Positions 1-6,140 of a DNA stretch of 6,140 nucleotides are shown here, one piece after another (the stretch's first letter is position 1; every line of letters begins with the position of its first letter). The translations under genes were made by a program, and so were the position numbers. The stretch spans positions 1 through 6,140 of the forward strand of contig URZJ01000114.1 of NCBI GenBank assembly GCA_900552395.1, read 5' to 3'. Under the pieces are notes generated by a model. It was not told the DNA's origin. It worked only from the letters and a program-made list of their open reading frames with translations, and did no database searches. This stretch comes from an uncultured Collinsella sp. GTDB lineage: Bacteria > Actinomycetota > Coriobacteriia > Coriobacteriales > Coriobacteriaceae.

Positions 1-16
1 CGAGTTCCGCACGAGC

Positions 17-41
17 CGGAGAGCACTTAATGTGCTCTCCG
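17..41 (-). terminator. Hairpin downstream of the wall hydrolase, possible U-tract-less terminator
   Basis: A perfect 10-bp stem (C17-C26 with G32-G41) surrounds a 5-nt TTAAT loop, about 75 nt past the hydrolase stop codon. Neither strand has a T-run after the stem, so this is not a classical intrinsic terminator. Its position and strength suggest a 3'-end structure that stops transcription or protects the mRNA. It may equally serve a gene beyond the left edge. Near-repeats (12 of 15 bases) flank the stem at 6-20 and 38-52, and CGAGCAGG occurs twice at 44-51 and 58-65. The rest of 1-115 shows nothing that I recognise. Confidence 0.4.
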
Positions 42-115
42 TGCGAGCAGGACTGCCCGAGCAGGCAACCTAATGCCTTCCGGGCGGCCATGGACCAACC
101 AGCTTCAAGCCGCAG

Positions 116-1321
116 CTACGACAGCGCAATGCCGCCGAGCCAGCCCCAACGCACGCCAGAGCCAGTACCATAAAAGCTAATGAACGAATCGAGCGACTTC
201 GATGTAATGGCACCCTCGTTGCTCATAACGATGCCGCCGCCAACGTAGATACCCACATGACCGTAGATAAGGCCCGGAGCACCCGTGCCGCTGTGCGAGG
301 AATCGGCCACGATCATGCCCACCTGCAGCGCCGAGCGATCGGAGCTATAGCACCAGGCGTTGAACATGTCGCAGGCGTTGCCGCCAAAGTAGCCAACGCC
401 GGCGTTACGGAAGACATTGGTAACCCACGCCGCGCACCAGTTCTGACCCGGCGAAGGCGTGGAGTAGCACGCGTTGACGACAGCCTGCTGCTTGCCCGAG
501 CCGGCATTCTGCTGCGGAGTTCCGGGCGCATACGATCCACCGCCCGAGCTCGAACCACCCGAGTAGGAATTGTTCTTGTTCGCGGCGGCCGCGGCAGCGG
601 CGGCCTTCCTGGCAGCCTCCTCGGCCTGGGCGGCAGCGAGAATCTCGGAATCACGCTGAGCCATGAGCTCCTTGACGTCGTCGGAAAGACCGTTCAGCAC
701 GGTCTGGACCTCTTGTTGCTTGGCCTGCATATCCTGCATCTGAGCCGTCTGCTGATCCTTGAGTTTCTCCAGGTCAGCCTTTTGTGCTTCGAGCTCGGTC
801 TTCTGTGCGTCGAGCTCGGCCTGAATCGTCTGGATGTCCTCGATGGCATCGCGGTCGCTCTTGTTGATCTTCTCAACGTAATGCGCGTTGGCAACGAGCT
901 CCTCAAACGAGCCAGAGGCCAGCAGCAGCGACAGGATGTTCGTGCCGCCGGACTTGTAGCTGGCGGCCACGCGATCGGAAAGGTCGTTACGCTTCTTCTT
1001 GAGCTCGGCCTTCTTTTCATCGATCTGGGCCTGTGTGTCGTCAATCTTGCCCTGGACATTCTCAATGTCGTTGAGGGTCTGGGCATTCTTGTTGGCCAGC
1101 GCCGCATACTCATTTGCGATGCCGTCGAGCTGGGCCTGGACCTCGTCGAGCTGGGCCTGGGCGGCATTCAATTTATCGGTGGTTTCTTTGGAAGCCTCCG
1201 CCGCATGGGCGCGAGCGGGCAGGCCAAAAAGAACTGCCGCAGAAGCGGCGCCGAACAGGGCCTTGAGGGCAGTGCGGCGCGAAAGCTCCTGGGAAAGGAT
1301 GGAATCGCTGTTTGGTGACAT
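116..1321 (-). CDS. Secreted coiled-coil peptidoglycan hydrolase, PcsB/CwlO/RipC-like with C-terminal NlpC/P60-CHAP-type domain
   Basis: The 401-residue product is an exported cell-wall hydrolase, likely cutting peptide stems during growth or division. Residues 1-40 form a signal peptide: S14-R15-R16-T-A-L-K20, a hydrophobic stretch to about L35, then an A-H-A cleavage site (A38-A40). The double arginine allows Tat export, but Sec is not excluded. Residues 45-125 and 150-235 are heptad-rich coiled coils. They bracket a segment (about 124-150, with S-L-L-L-A-S-G-S-F-E-E-L) that resembles the conserved hinge of PcsB/CwlO proteins, a family generally controlled by FtsEX. A poly-Ala run (240-247) and a Gly/Ser linker (251-264) lead to the catalytic domain. 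There C296 (N-W-C-A-A-W-V) and H355 (Y-G-H-V-G-I-Y-V) are the probable cysteine-peptidase dyad, with N368 or E369 as third residue. Three further cysteines (285, 317, 324) could form a disulfide. The ATG at 1321 has GGAG at 1330-1327, 5 nt upstream; the stop is TAG. It is divergent from galE. I cannot decide between NlpC/P60 and CHAP by eye. Confidence 0.85.
   Translation of the reverse strand: MSPNSDSILSQELSRRTALKALFGAASAAVLFGLPARAHAAEASKETTDKLNAAQAQLDEVQAQLDGIANEYAALANKNAQTLNDIENVQGKIDDTQAQIDEKKAELKKKRNDLSDRVAASYKSGGTNILSLLLASGSFEELVANAHYVEKINKSDRDAIEDIQTIQAELDAQKTELEAQKADLEKLKDQQTAQMQDMQAKQQEVQTVLNGLSDDVKELMAQRDSEILAAAQAEEAARKAAAAAAAANKNNSYSGGSSSGGGSYAPGTPQQNAGSGKQQAVVNACYSTPSPGQNWCAAWVTNVFRNAGVGYFGGNACDMFNAWCYSSDRSALQVGMIVADSSHSGTGAPGLIYGHVGIYVGGGIVMSNEGAITSKSLDSFISFYGTGSGVRWGWLGGIALS
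783..822 (-). repeat. Second 21-bp heptad repeat in the wall hydrolase
   Basis: Bases 783-801 and 804-822 match at 17 of 19 positions with a 21-bp period. They encode successive heptads (D-A-Q-K-T-E-L, E-A-Q-K-A-D-L) around residues 168-185 in the second coiled coil. The repeat is less exact than the one at 1123-1160, so it may be an older duplication or only shared codon bias on similar heptads. Confidence 0.55.
1123..1160 (-). repeat. 21-bp tandem repeat (one coiled-coil heptad) in the wall hydrolase
   Basis: The 17-mer CGTCGAGCTGGGCCTGG (plus strand) occurs at 1123-1139 and exactly again at 1144-1160, with a 21-bp period. That is seven codons, one heptad, encoding the Q-A-Q-L-D units at residues 55-66. 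The identity at DNA level suggests a fairly recent in-frame duplication or gene conversion within the coiled coil. Confidence 0.7.
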
Positions 1322-1365
1322 ATGTACTCCGTTACATGCTTATTTATATGTCGCTCAACTCATAC

Positions 1366-1393
1366 ATACTAGCGTACATATGGCGCGTCCCAA
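1366..1393 (-). promoter_or_regulatory. Candidate promoter for the wall hydrolase
   Basis: On the minus strand, TTGGGA (1393-1388) and TAGTAT (1371-1366) are separated by 16 bp, each matching 4 of 6 sigma-70 consensus bases. Transcription would begin near 1359, giving a leader of about 38 nt. An alternative -10, TATAAA at 1348-1343, lacks a good -35 and would leave only about 15 nt before the start codon. Both calls rest on consensus matching alone. Confidence 0.3.
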
Positions 1394-1439
1394 CTATTTC
1401 CACGAACGGCAGGAAACTGCAAGGTCGGCGGCTCGTAAG

Positions 1440-1466
1440 CAATTGTTTAATTTGAGGTAACAATTG
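1440..1466. promoter_or_regulatory. Inverted repeat in the divergent control region, possible operator
   Basis: CAATTGTT (1440-1447) and AACAATTG (1459-1466) form a perfect 8-bp inverted repeat with an 11-bp spacer, so the centres are 19 bp apart, close to two helical turns. This AT-rich dyad sits in an otherwise GC-rich genome, about 120 bp before galE and 119 bp before the hydrolase. That suits a repressor or activator acting on either gene. The right part of the spacer holds TTGAGG (1452-1457), a possible -35 box paired with TTATAT (1476-1481, 18-bp spacing) towards galE. The rest of 1322-1586 shows no reading frame that I believe. Confidence 0.35.
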
Positions 1467-1543
1467 GGCAAGCTCTTATATGAGTACGTTAACATAATCC
1501 TCTGCTTTTCCTCAGCGCACGATTTGGGCGTCCCCGCCTGCGC

Positions 1544-1549
1544 TATACT
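1544..1549 (+). promoter_or_regulatory. Candidate -10 box of the galE-proximal promoter
   Basis: TATACT matches 5 of 6 bases of the sigma-70 -10 consensus, 37 bp before the galE start codon, and would give a leader of about 30 nt. No good -35 exists at 16-18 bp (GATTTG at 1521-1526 is poor) and there is no extended -10 TG. If used, the promoter is weak or needs an activator. The upstream pair TTGAGG/TTATAT (1452-1481) is a rival. Confidence 0.4.
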
Positions 1550-1576
1550 CCCCTCTAGAAGTGTTCCTGATTCGAT

Positions 1577-1581
1577 AGGAG
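1577..1581 (+). promoter_or_regulatory. Ribosome binding site that fixes the galE start
   Basis: AGGAG lies 5 nt before ATG 1587. The frame stays open upstream to a TTG at 1464, but that start would add 41 residues unlike any GalE, has no good ribosome site, and would place the candidate promoter inside the gene. ATG 1587 is therefore chosen. Confidence 0.85.
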
Positions 1582-1586
1582 ACTAC

Positions 1587-2648
1587 ATGTCCAAAGCACT
1601 CGACCCCAAAGACACCTGCGTCCTCGTTACCGGTGGCGCCGGCTTTATCGGCTCGCACACCGTTGTTCAGCTGCTCGAGGGCGGCTACCAGGTCGTCATC
1701 GTCGACGATCTCTCCAACTCCAGCGCTGTCGCCGTCGACCGCGTCAAGACCATCGTGGGCGAGGAGGCTGCCAAAAACCTCACCTTCTACGAGGCCAACG
1801 TGCTCGACCGCGAGGCCATGAACAAGATCTTCGATACCCATCAGATCGACCGCGTCATCCACTTTGCCGGCTTTAAGGCCGTCGGCGAGTCGGTGAGCAA
1901 GCCCGTCGAGTACTACCACAACAACATCGAGAACACCCTGGTGCTCATCGACGTCATGCGCAATCATGGCTGCAAGTCCATCATCTTCTCGAGTTCCTCG
2001 ACCGTCTACGGCGACCCGGACAACCCGCCCGTCACCGAGGAAGACCCCAAGAAGCCCGCAACCAACCCCTATGGCTGGACCAAGTGGATGATCGAGCAGA
2101 TCCTTATGGACGTCCACACCGCCGACCCCGAGTGGGACGTCGTGCTGCTCCGTTACTTCAACCCCATCGGCGCTCATCCGTCGGGCCTGATCGGCGAGGA
2201 CCCCAAGGGCATCCCCAACAACCTGGTGCCCTATGTCGCCCAGGTCGCCGTGGGCAAGCTCGAGGCCGTTCAGGTCTTTGGCAACGACTACCCCACCCCC
2301 GACGGCACCGGCGTGCGCGACTACATCCACGTGTGCGATCTGGCCTCTGGTCACGTTGCCGCCCTTAACTGGATGAACGGCAAGACCGGCGTCGAGATCT
2401 TTAACCTGGGCACCGGCACCGGCACCTCGGTACTCGAGGTCGTCGCCGCCTTCTCCAAGGCTTGTGGCAAGGAGCTGCCCTACGTGATCCGCGAGCGCCG
2501 CGCCGGCGACATCGCTGCCAACTGGTGCGATGCCTCCAAGGCCGAGCGCATGATGGGCTGGAAGGCCCAGTACGACATCGCGGACATGTGCCGCGATAGC
2601 TGGAACTGGCAGAGCCACAACCCCAACGGCTTCGCCGACGCCGAGTAG
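1587..2648 (+). CDS. galE: UDP-glucose 4-epimerase
   Basis: The 353-residue product is a short-chain dehydrogenase/reductase-family epimerase that interconverts UDP-glucose and UDP-galactose with tightly bound NAD (Leloir pathway, cytoplasm). T15-G-G-A-G-F-I-G22 is the Rossmann dinucleotide loop and D40-D41 ends the second strand. S-S-S-S-T-V-Y-G (135-142) carries the catalytic Ser137. Y162-G-W-T-K166 is the YxxxK pair. These equal Ser124, Tyr149 and Lys153 of E. coli GalE with a constant offset of 13. R-Y-F-N-P-I-G-A (189-196) and G-V-R-D-Y-I-H-V (242-249) are substrate-side family motifs. Length is slightly above the usual 330-340, mainly at the N-terminus and in the tail. The residue matching E. 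coli Tyr299, which restricts the enzyme to hexoses, is Asn312 here, so UDP-N-acetylhexosamines may also be accepted (inference). The gene is monocistronic by appearance, with its own ribosome site and terminator. It lies upstream of malQ/glgP, whose glucose-1-phosphate can feed UDP-glucose. Confidence 0.96.
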   Translation: MSKALDPKDTCVLVTGGAGFIGSHTVVQLLEGGYQVVIVDDLSNSSAVAVDRVKTIVGEEAAKNLTFYEANVLDREAMNKIFDTHQIDRVIHFAGFKAVGESVSKPVEYYHNNIENTLVLIDVMRNHGCKSIIFSSSSTVYGDPDNPPVTEEDPKKPATNPYGWTKWMIEQILMDVHTADPEWDVVLLRYFNPIGAHPSGLIGEDPKGIPNNLVPYVAQVAVGKLEAVQVFGNDYPTPDGTGVRDYIHVCDLASGHVAALNWMNGKTGVEIFNLGTGTGTSVLEVVAAFSKACGKELPYVIRERRAGDIAANWCDASKAERMMGWKAQYDIADMCRDSWNWQSHNPNGFADAE

Positions 2649-2649
2649 C

Positions 2650-2689
2650 AAAAACCTACATACCTCACGTTGTGAGGTCGGGGCTTTTT
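2650..2689 (+). terminator. Intrinsic terminator of galE
   Basis: Immediately after the TAG stop, an ACCTCAC / GTGAGGT stem (2662-2668 with 2672-2678, GTT loop) is followed by TCGGGGC and TTTTT (2685-2689). An AAAAACC tract at 2650-2656 can pair with the GG-C-TTTTT side and extend the hairpin. The A-tract makes it potentially bidirectional. It separates galE transcription from malQ. Confidence 0.8.
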
Positions 2690-2738
2690 CATGGCATGTA
2701 GCCATTCGCCGAAAATCGACCAACTTTTTTATCTTGCC

Positions 2739-2768
2739 TGTACATGTTTAAACAACATGTTTTACAAT
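2739..2768 (+). promoter_or_regulatory. Candidate malQ promoter
   Basis: TGTACA (2739-2744, 4 of 6 bases of the -35 consensus) and TACAAT (2763-2768, 5 of 6 of the -10) are spaced 18 bp apart. The predicted transcription start is near 2775, giving a leader of about 80 nt before ATG 2854. The region lies just after the galE terminator, as expected for an independent transcription unit. Confidence 0.5.
2742..2760. promoter_or_regulatory. Operator-like dyad inside the malQ promoter
   Basis: ACATGTT (2742-2748) and AACATGT (2754-2760) are perfect inverted arms around a 5-bp TAAAC spacer. The offset 10-mer TGTTTAAACA (2745-2754) is itself a perfect palindrome. The dyad fills the space between the candidate -35 and -10, a classic place for a repressor such as a LacI- or GntR-family maltose or sugar regulator. 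No regulator gene lies in the window, so its identity is unknown. Confidence 0.5.
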
Positions 2769-2786
2769 AGGCGTATCGAATCAGAA

Positions 2787-2823
2787 CATCGGAGGCGGAC
2801 TGCACACCCATCGGCAGGCCGAC
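2787..2823 (+). repeat. Imperfect direct repeat in the malQ leader
   Basis: CATCGGAGGCGGAC (2787-2800) recurs as CATCGGCAGGCCGAC (2809-2823), differing by one inserted base and one substitution, 22 bp apart. The first copy contains a strong GGAGG (2791-2795) that precedes no ATG, GTG or TTG. The second can fold into a small TCGG-CAGG-CCGA hairpin. Its role is unknown and chance is possible. Confidence 0.35.
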
Positions 2824-2840
2824 CCCACAACAAGAAGGTT

Positions 2841-2846
2841 GGTGAG
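2841..2846 (+). promoter_or_regulatory. Ribosome binding site that decides the malQ start
   Basis: GGTGAG lies 7 nt before ATG 2854 and complements the 16S tail segment that pairs with GGTGA. In-frame alternatives are TTG 2839 and GTG 2842, both too close to the AGAAGG at 2833-2838 (0 and 3 nt). Starting at 2854 yields M-E-R-A-S-G-V-L-M-P, the expected beginning of a MalQ, so I prefer it. Confidence 0.6.
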
Positions 2847-2853
2847 CGCATTC

Positions 2854-4359
2854 ATGGAGCGTGCAAGCGGCGTCCTCATGCCCGTCTCATCTCTGCCCGG
2901 ACCATACGGAATCGGCGGCTTTGGCTGGAATGCCTACGACTTCGTCGATTTTCTCGCCTCGTGCAAACAACATTACTGGCAGATTCTGCCCCTTACGACG
3001 ACCAGCTATGGCGATTCGCCTTATCAGTCGTTCTCGGCCCGCGCAGGCAACCCCAACTTTATCGACTTTGCCGAGCTTATCGAGGCAGGGTATCTGGAGC
3101 AGCGCGATATCGATGGCGTGTATCTGGGATCCGACCCCAGCAATGTCGACTACGGTGCTATTTTTGGCGGCCGCCGTCAGATTCTCGACCGCGCCGCCGA
3201 GCGCTTTGCTGCCGACAAGCCGGCCGATTTCGATGACTTTATCCAGGCCAACGAGGACTGGCTCATCCCCTACTGTGAGTTCATGACCGTCAAAGAGGAG
3301 TGCGGTCTCAGGGCGTTTTGGGAGTGGCCCGCGGAGCTCCGCGCCCGCGGCGAGGCTTCCGCCAAGGTCTGCGCCGACCATCCGGCGCGTATGCTCTACC
3401 ACCAGATGACGCAGTACTTCTTCGATCGCCAGTGGAGCCGCCTCAAGGCCTATGCCAACGAGCGCGACATTCTCATCATCGGCGACCTGCCCATCTATGT
3501 CTCGCGTGACTCCGTCGAGATGTGGGCGACACCTGAGCTCTTTAAGATCGACGCCGCCGGCAATCCCGTGAGCGTCGCCGGCACGCCGCCCGACCAGTTC
3601 TCGGCCACCGGCCAGTACTGGGGCAACCCCATCTACGACTGGGACGCCATGGAGGCCGACGGCTTCTCCTGGTGGGAGGGCCGCATTCGCGCCGCCCTCG
3701 ACATGTACGACGTCATCCGCCTGGATCACTTCCGCGGCTTCGAGGCCTATTGGGAGGTGCCGTTCTCCTCGCCTGATTCGTCCTACGGTTCGTGGACGCA
3801 GGGTCCCGGCCTCAAGCTCTTCAAGACACTCGAGGAAAAGCTCGGCACGCTGCCCATCATCGCCGAGGACCTGGGCTTCCTCACCCCCGGCGTCATCGAC
3901 ATGCGCGACAACTCGGGCTTCCCCGGCATGAAGATCCTGCAGTTTGCCTTTGAGGGCACCAACTCGTACTACCTGCCGCATAACTACATCGCCAACACCG
4001 TCGCCTATGTGGGCACCCACGATAACGAGACGGCGCGCGGTTGGTTTGAGGGAACGGCCACCCCGCGTCAGCGCGAGCAGGCAGCCCTGTACACCCATCA
4101 GCAGGCCGGCGAACCCATGGCAGATGCACTCAATCGCACCATCGCCGCCAGCGTGAGCGACACGTGCATCTACACCATGCAGGACCTGCTCAACTTGGGC
4201 AACGAGGCGCGCATCAACACCCCTGCCACGCTGGGCGGCAACTGGACCTGGCGCATGCTCGACGGCGCCATCACCCGCGAGCTCGAGCACAAACTCACCG
4301 ACTGGACCGAGACCTACTTCCGCATCCCGTCGGAAGCCGAAATCGAGCTTCCTCAATAG
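2854..4359 (+). CDS. malQ: 4-alpha-glucanotransferase (amylomaltase), GH77
   Basis: The 501-residue cytoplasmic product transfers alpha-1,4-glucan segments between maltodextrins, releasing glucose and longer chains that the phosphorylase next door can degrade. Length fits the compact Thermus-type amylomaltases of about 500 residues, without the N-terminal extension of E. coli MalQ. It opens with S-G-V-L-M-P-V-S-S-L-P-G-P-Y-G-I-G (5-21), typical of GH77. D-S-P-Y-Q-S-F-S-A-R-A-G-N-P (54-67) is a conserved (beta/alpha)8-barrel element. G-T-P-P-D-Q-F-S (243-250) and G-Q-Y-W-G-N-P (253-259) form the loop over the active site. The catalytic triad is visible: nucleophile D291 (R-L-D-H-F-R-G), acid/base E338 (I-A-E-D-L-G) and transition-state stabiliser D390 (G-T-H-D-N). 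These correspond to D293, E340 and D395 of the Thermus aquaticus enzyme. The gene is intact and ends with TAG. It has its own promoter with a probable operator and is followed after 128 nt by glgP, the usual partner in maltodextrin use. Confidence 0.96.
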   Translation: MERASGVLMPVSSLPGPYGIGGFGWNAYDFVDFLASCKQHYWQILPLTTTSYGDSPYQSFSARAGNPNFIDFAELIEAGYLEQRDIDGVYLGSDPSNVDYGAIFGGRRQILDRAAERFAADKPADFDDFIQANEDWLIPYCEFMTVKEECGLRAFWEWPAELRARGEASAKVCADHPARMLYHQMTQYFFDRQWSRLKAYANERDILIIGDLPIYVSRDSVEMWATPELFKIDAAGNPVSVAGTPPDQFSATGQYWGNPIYDWDAMEADGFSWWEGRIRAALDMYDVIRLDHFRGFEAYWEVPFSSPDSSYGSWTQGPGLKLFKTLEEKLGTLPIIAEDLGFLTPGVIDMRDNSGFPGMKILQFAFEGTNSYYLPHNYIANTVAYVGTHDNETARGWFEGTATPRQREQAALYTHQQAGEPMADALNRTIAASVSDTCIYTMQDLLNLGNEARINTPATLGGNWTWRMLDGAITRELEHKLTDWTETYFRIPSEAEIELPQ

Positions 4360-4407
4360 GAGCTACCGCGCCCGACCCCTCCCCACCGTGCGGACGCGCT
4401 TGCTTTT

Positions 4408-4447
4408 CCCGCGCGAGGCCACCCCAATCCCCTCGCGCGGGCTTCTT
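4408..4447 (+). terminator. GC-rich hairpin between malQ and glgP, terminator or intercistronic stem
   Basis: CCCGCGCGAGG (4408-4418) pairs perfectly with CCTCGCGCGGG (4431-4441), leaving a 12-nt loop. The downstream tail is CTTCTT, a mediocre U-tract, so termination may be partial. I find no convincing promoter between this stem and the glgP start, so glgP may depend on readthrough from malQ. In that case the stem would reduce downstream expression or protect the upstream mRNA. The left part of the gap (4360-4407) shows nothing else. Confidence 0.6.
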
Positions 4448-4487
4448 ATGAATTTCAGACATGAAACAACCCATCACAGGAGAAAAC

Positions 4488-6140
<1,653 letters not shown>

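Noticed and set aside
1..115. tRNA or other structured RNA gene at the left edge
   Set aside because: No T-loop GTTCGA-type motif, no matching acceptor stem or CCA end; only one strong stem is visible.
257..1318. Long open frame on the plus strand opposite the wall hydrolase
   Set aside because: It mirrors a GC-rich, repetitive coiled-coil gene. The translation is low-complexity (Leu/Gly/Val/Arg) without recognisable motifs, and no ribosome site was seen.
1464..1586. N-terminal extension of GalE from TTG 1464
   Set aside because: The 41 added residues do not resemble GalE, there is no good ribosome site, and a clear AGGAG precedes ATG 1587.
1512..2723. 403-codon minus-strand open frame opposite galE
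   Set aside because: It is an antisense shadow caused by strong third-position GC bias. The translation is rich in Val, Gly, Asp and Ala without domains, and galE on the other strand is certain.
2744..2770. Tiny ORF (ATG TTT AAA ... TAG) within the malQ promoter dyad
   Set aside because: It lies upstream of the predicted transcription start and has no ribosome site; the sequence is better explained by the palindrome.
2691..3236. Plus-strand open frame of 181 codons starting after the galE terminator
   Set aside because: Its ATG immediately follows the terminator T-run, no ribosome site is present, most of it overlaps malQ in another frame, and the Arg-rich translation looks like nothing known.
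2887..4356. 489-codon minus-strand open frame opposite malQ
   Set aside because: Same antisense artefact; malQ has its full catalytic triad on the plus strand.
4358..4390. AGGAG overlapping the malQ stop codon as a ribosome site for a small gene
   Set aside because: No ATG, GTG or TTG follows at a usable distance, and the next stretch is non-coding and C-rich.

Overview
The window is a 6.1 kb piece of a GC-rich bacterial chromosome with ordinary, densely packed genes. Strong C/G bias at third codon positions, AGGAG-type ribosome sites 5-7 nt before ATG starts, and the protein styles (a coiled-coil NlpC/P60-CHAP wall hydrolase, a 353-residue GalE, a Thermus-type MalQ, a compact glucan phosphorylase) suggest a high-GC Gram-positive gut actinobacterium. 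Collinsella or a close coriobacterial relative is my best guess; this is recognition by eye, not a database match.

Layout. (1) 1-115: 3' flank of the first gene with a perfect 10-bp hairpin but no T-run. (2) 116-1321, minus strand: secreted PcsB/CwlO/RipC-like peptidoglycan hydrolase. (3) 1322-1586: divergent control region with candidate promoters for both neighbours and an 8-bp inverted repeat. (4) 1587-2648, plus strand: UDP-glucose 4-epimerase (galE), closed by an A-tract/T-tract terminator. (5) 2690-2853: malQ control region, where a near-perfect dyad lies between -35 and -10 like boxes, followed by a leader of about 80 nt. (6) 2854-4359: 4-alpha-glucanotransferase (malQ). (7) 4360-4487: intergenic region with an 11-bp GC hairpin. 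(8) 4488 to the right edge: alpha-glucan phosphorylase (glgP/malP), cut off before its PLP-lysine region.

How the genes fit together. MalQ disproportionates maltodextrins into longer chains plus glucose, and the phosphorylase shortens those chains to glucose-1-phosphate. GalE interconverts UDP-glucose and UDP-galactose, which links galactose use and glycan precursors to the same hexose-phosphate pool. The last three genes are therefore a coherent alpha-glucan/galactose block. The wall hydrolase is a divergent neighbour with no evident metabolic link.

I found no mobile element, CRISPR array, tRNA or rRNA, and no clear sign of a new multi-gene system. The points most worth checking are the operator-like dyad in the malQ promoter, the Asn at the substrate-gate position of GalE, the unusual leader of malQ, and the possible twin-arginine export signal on the wall hydrolase.
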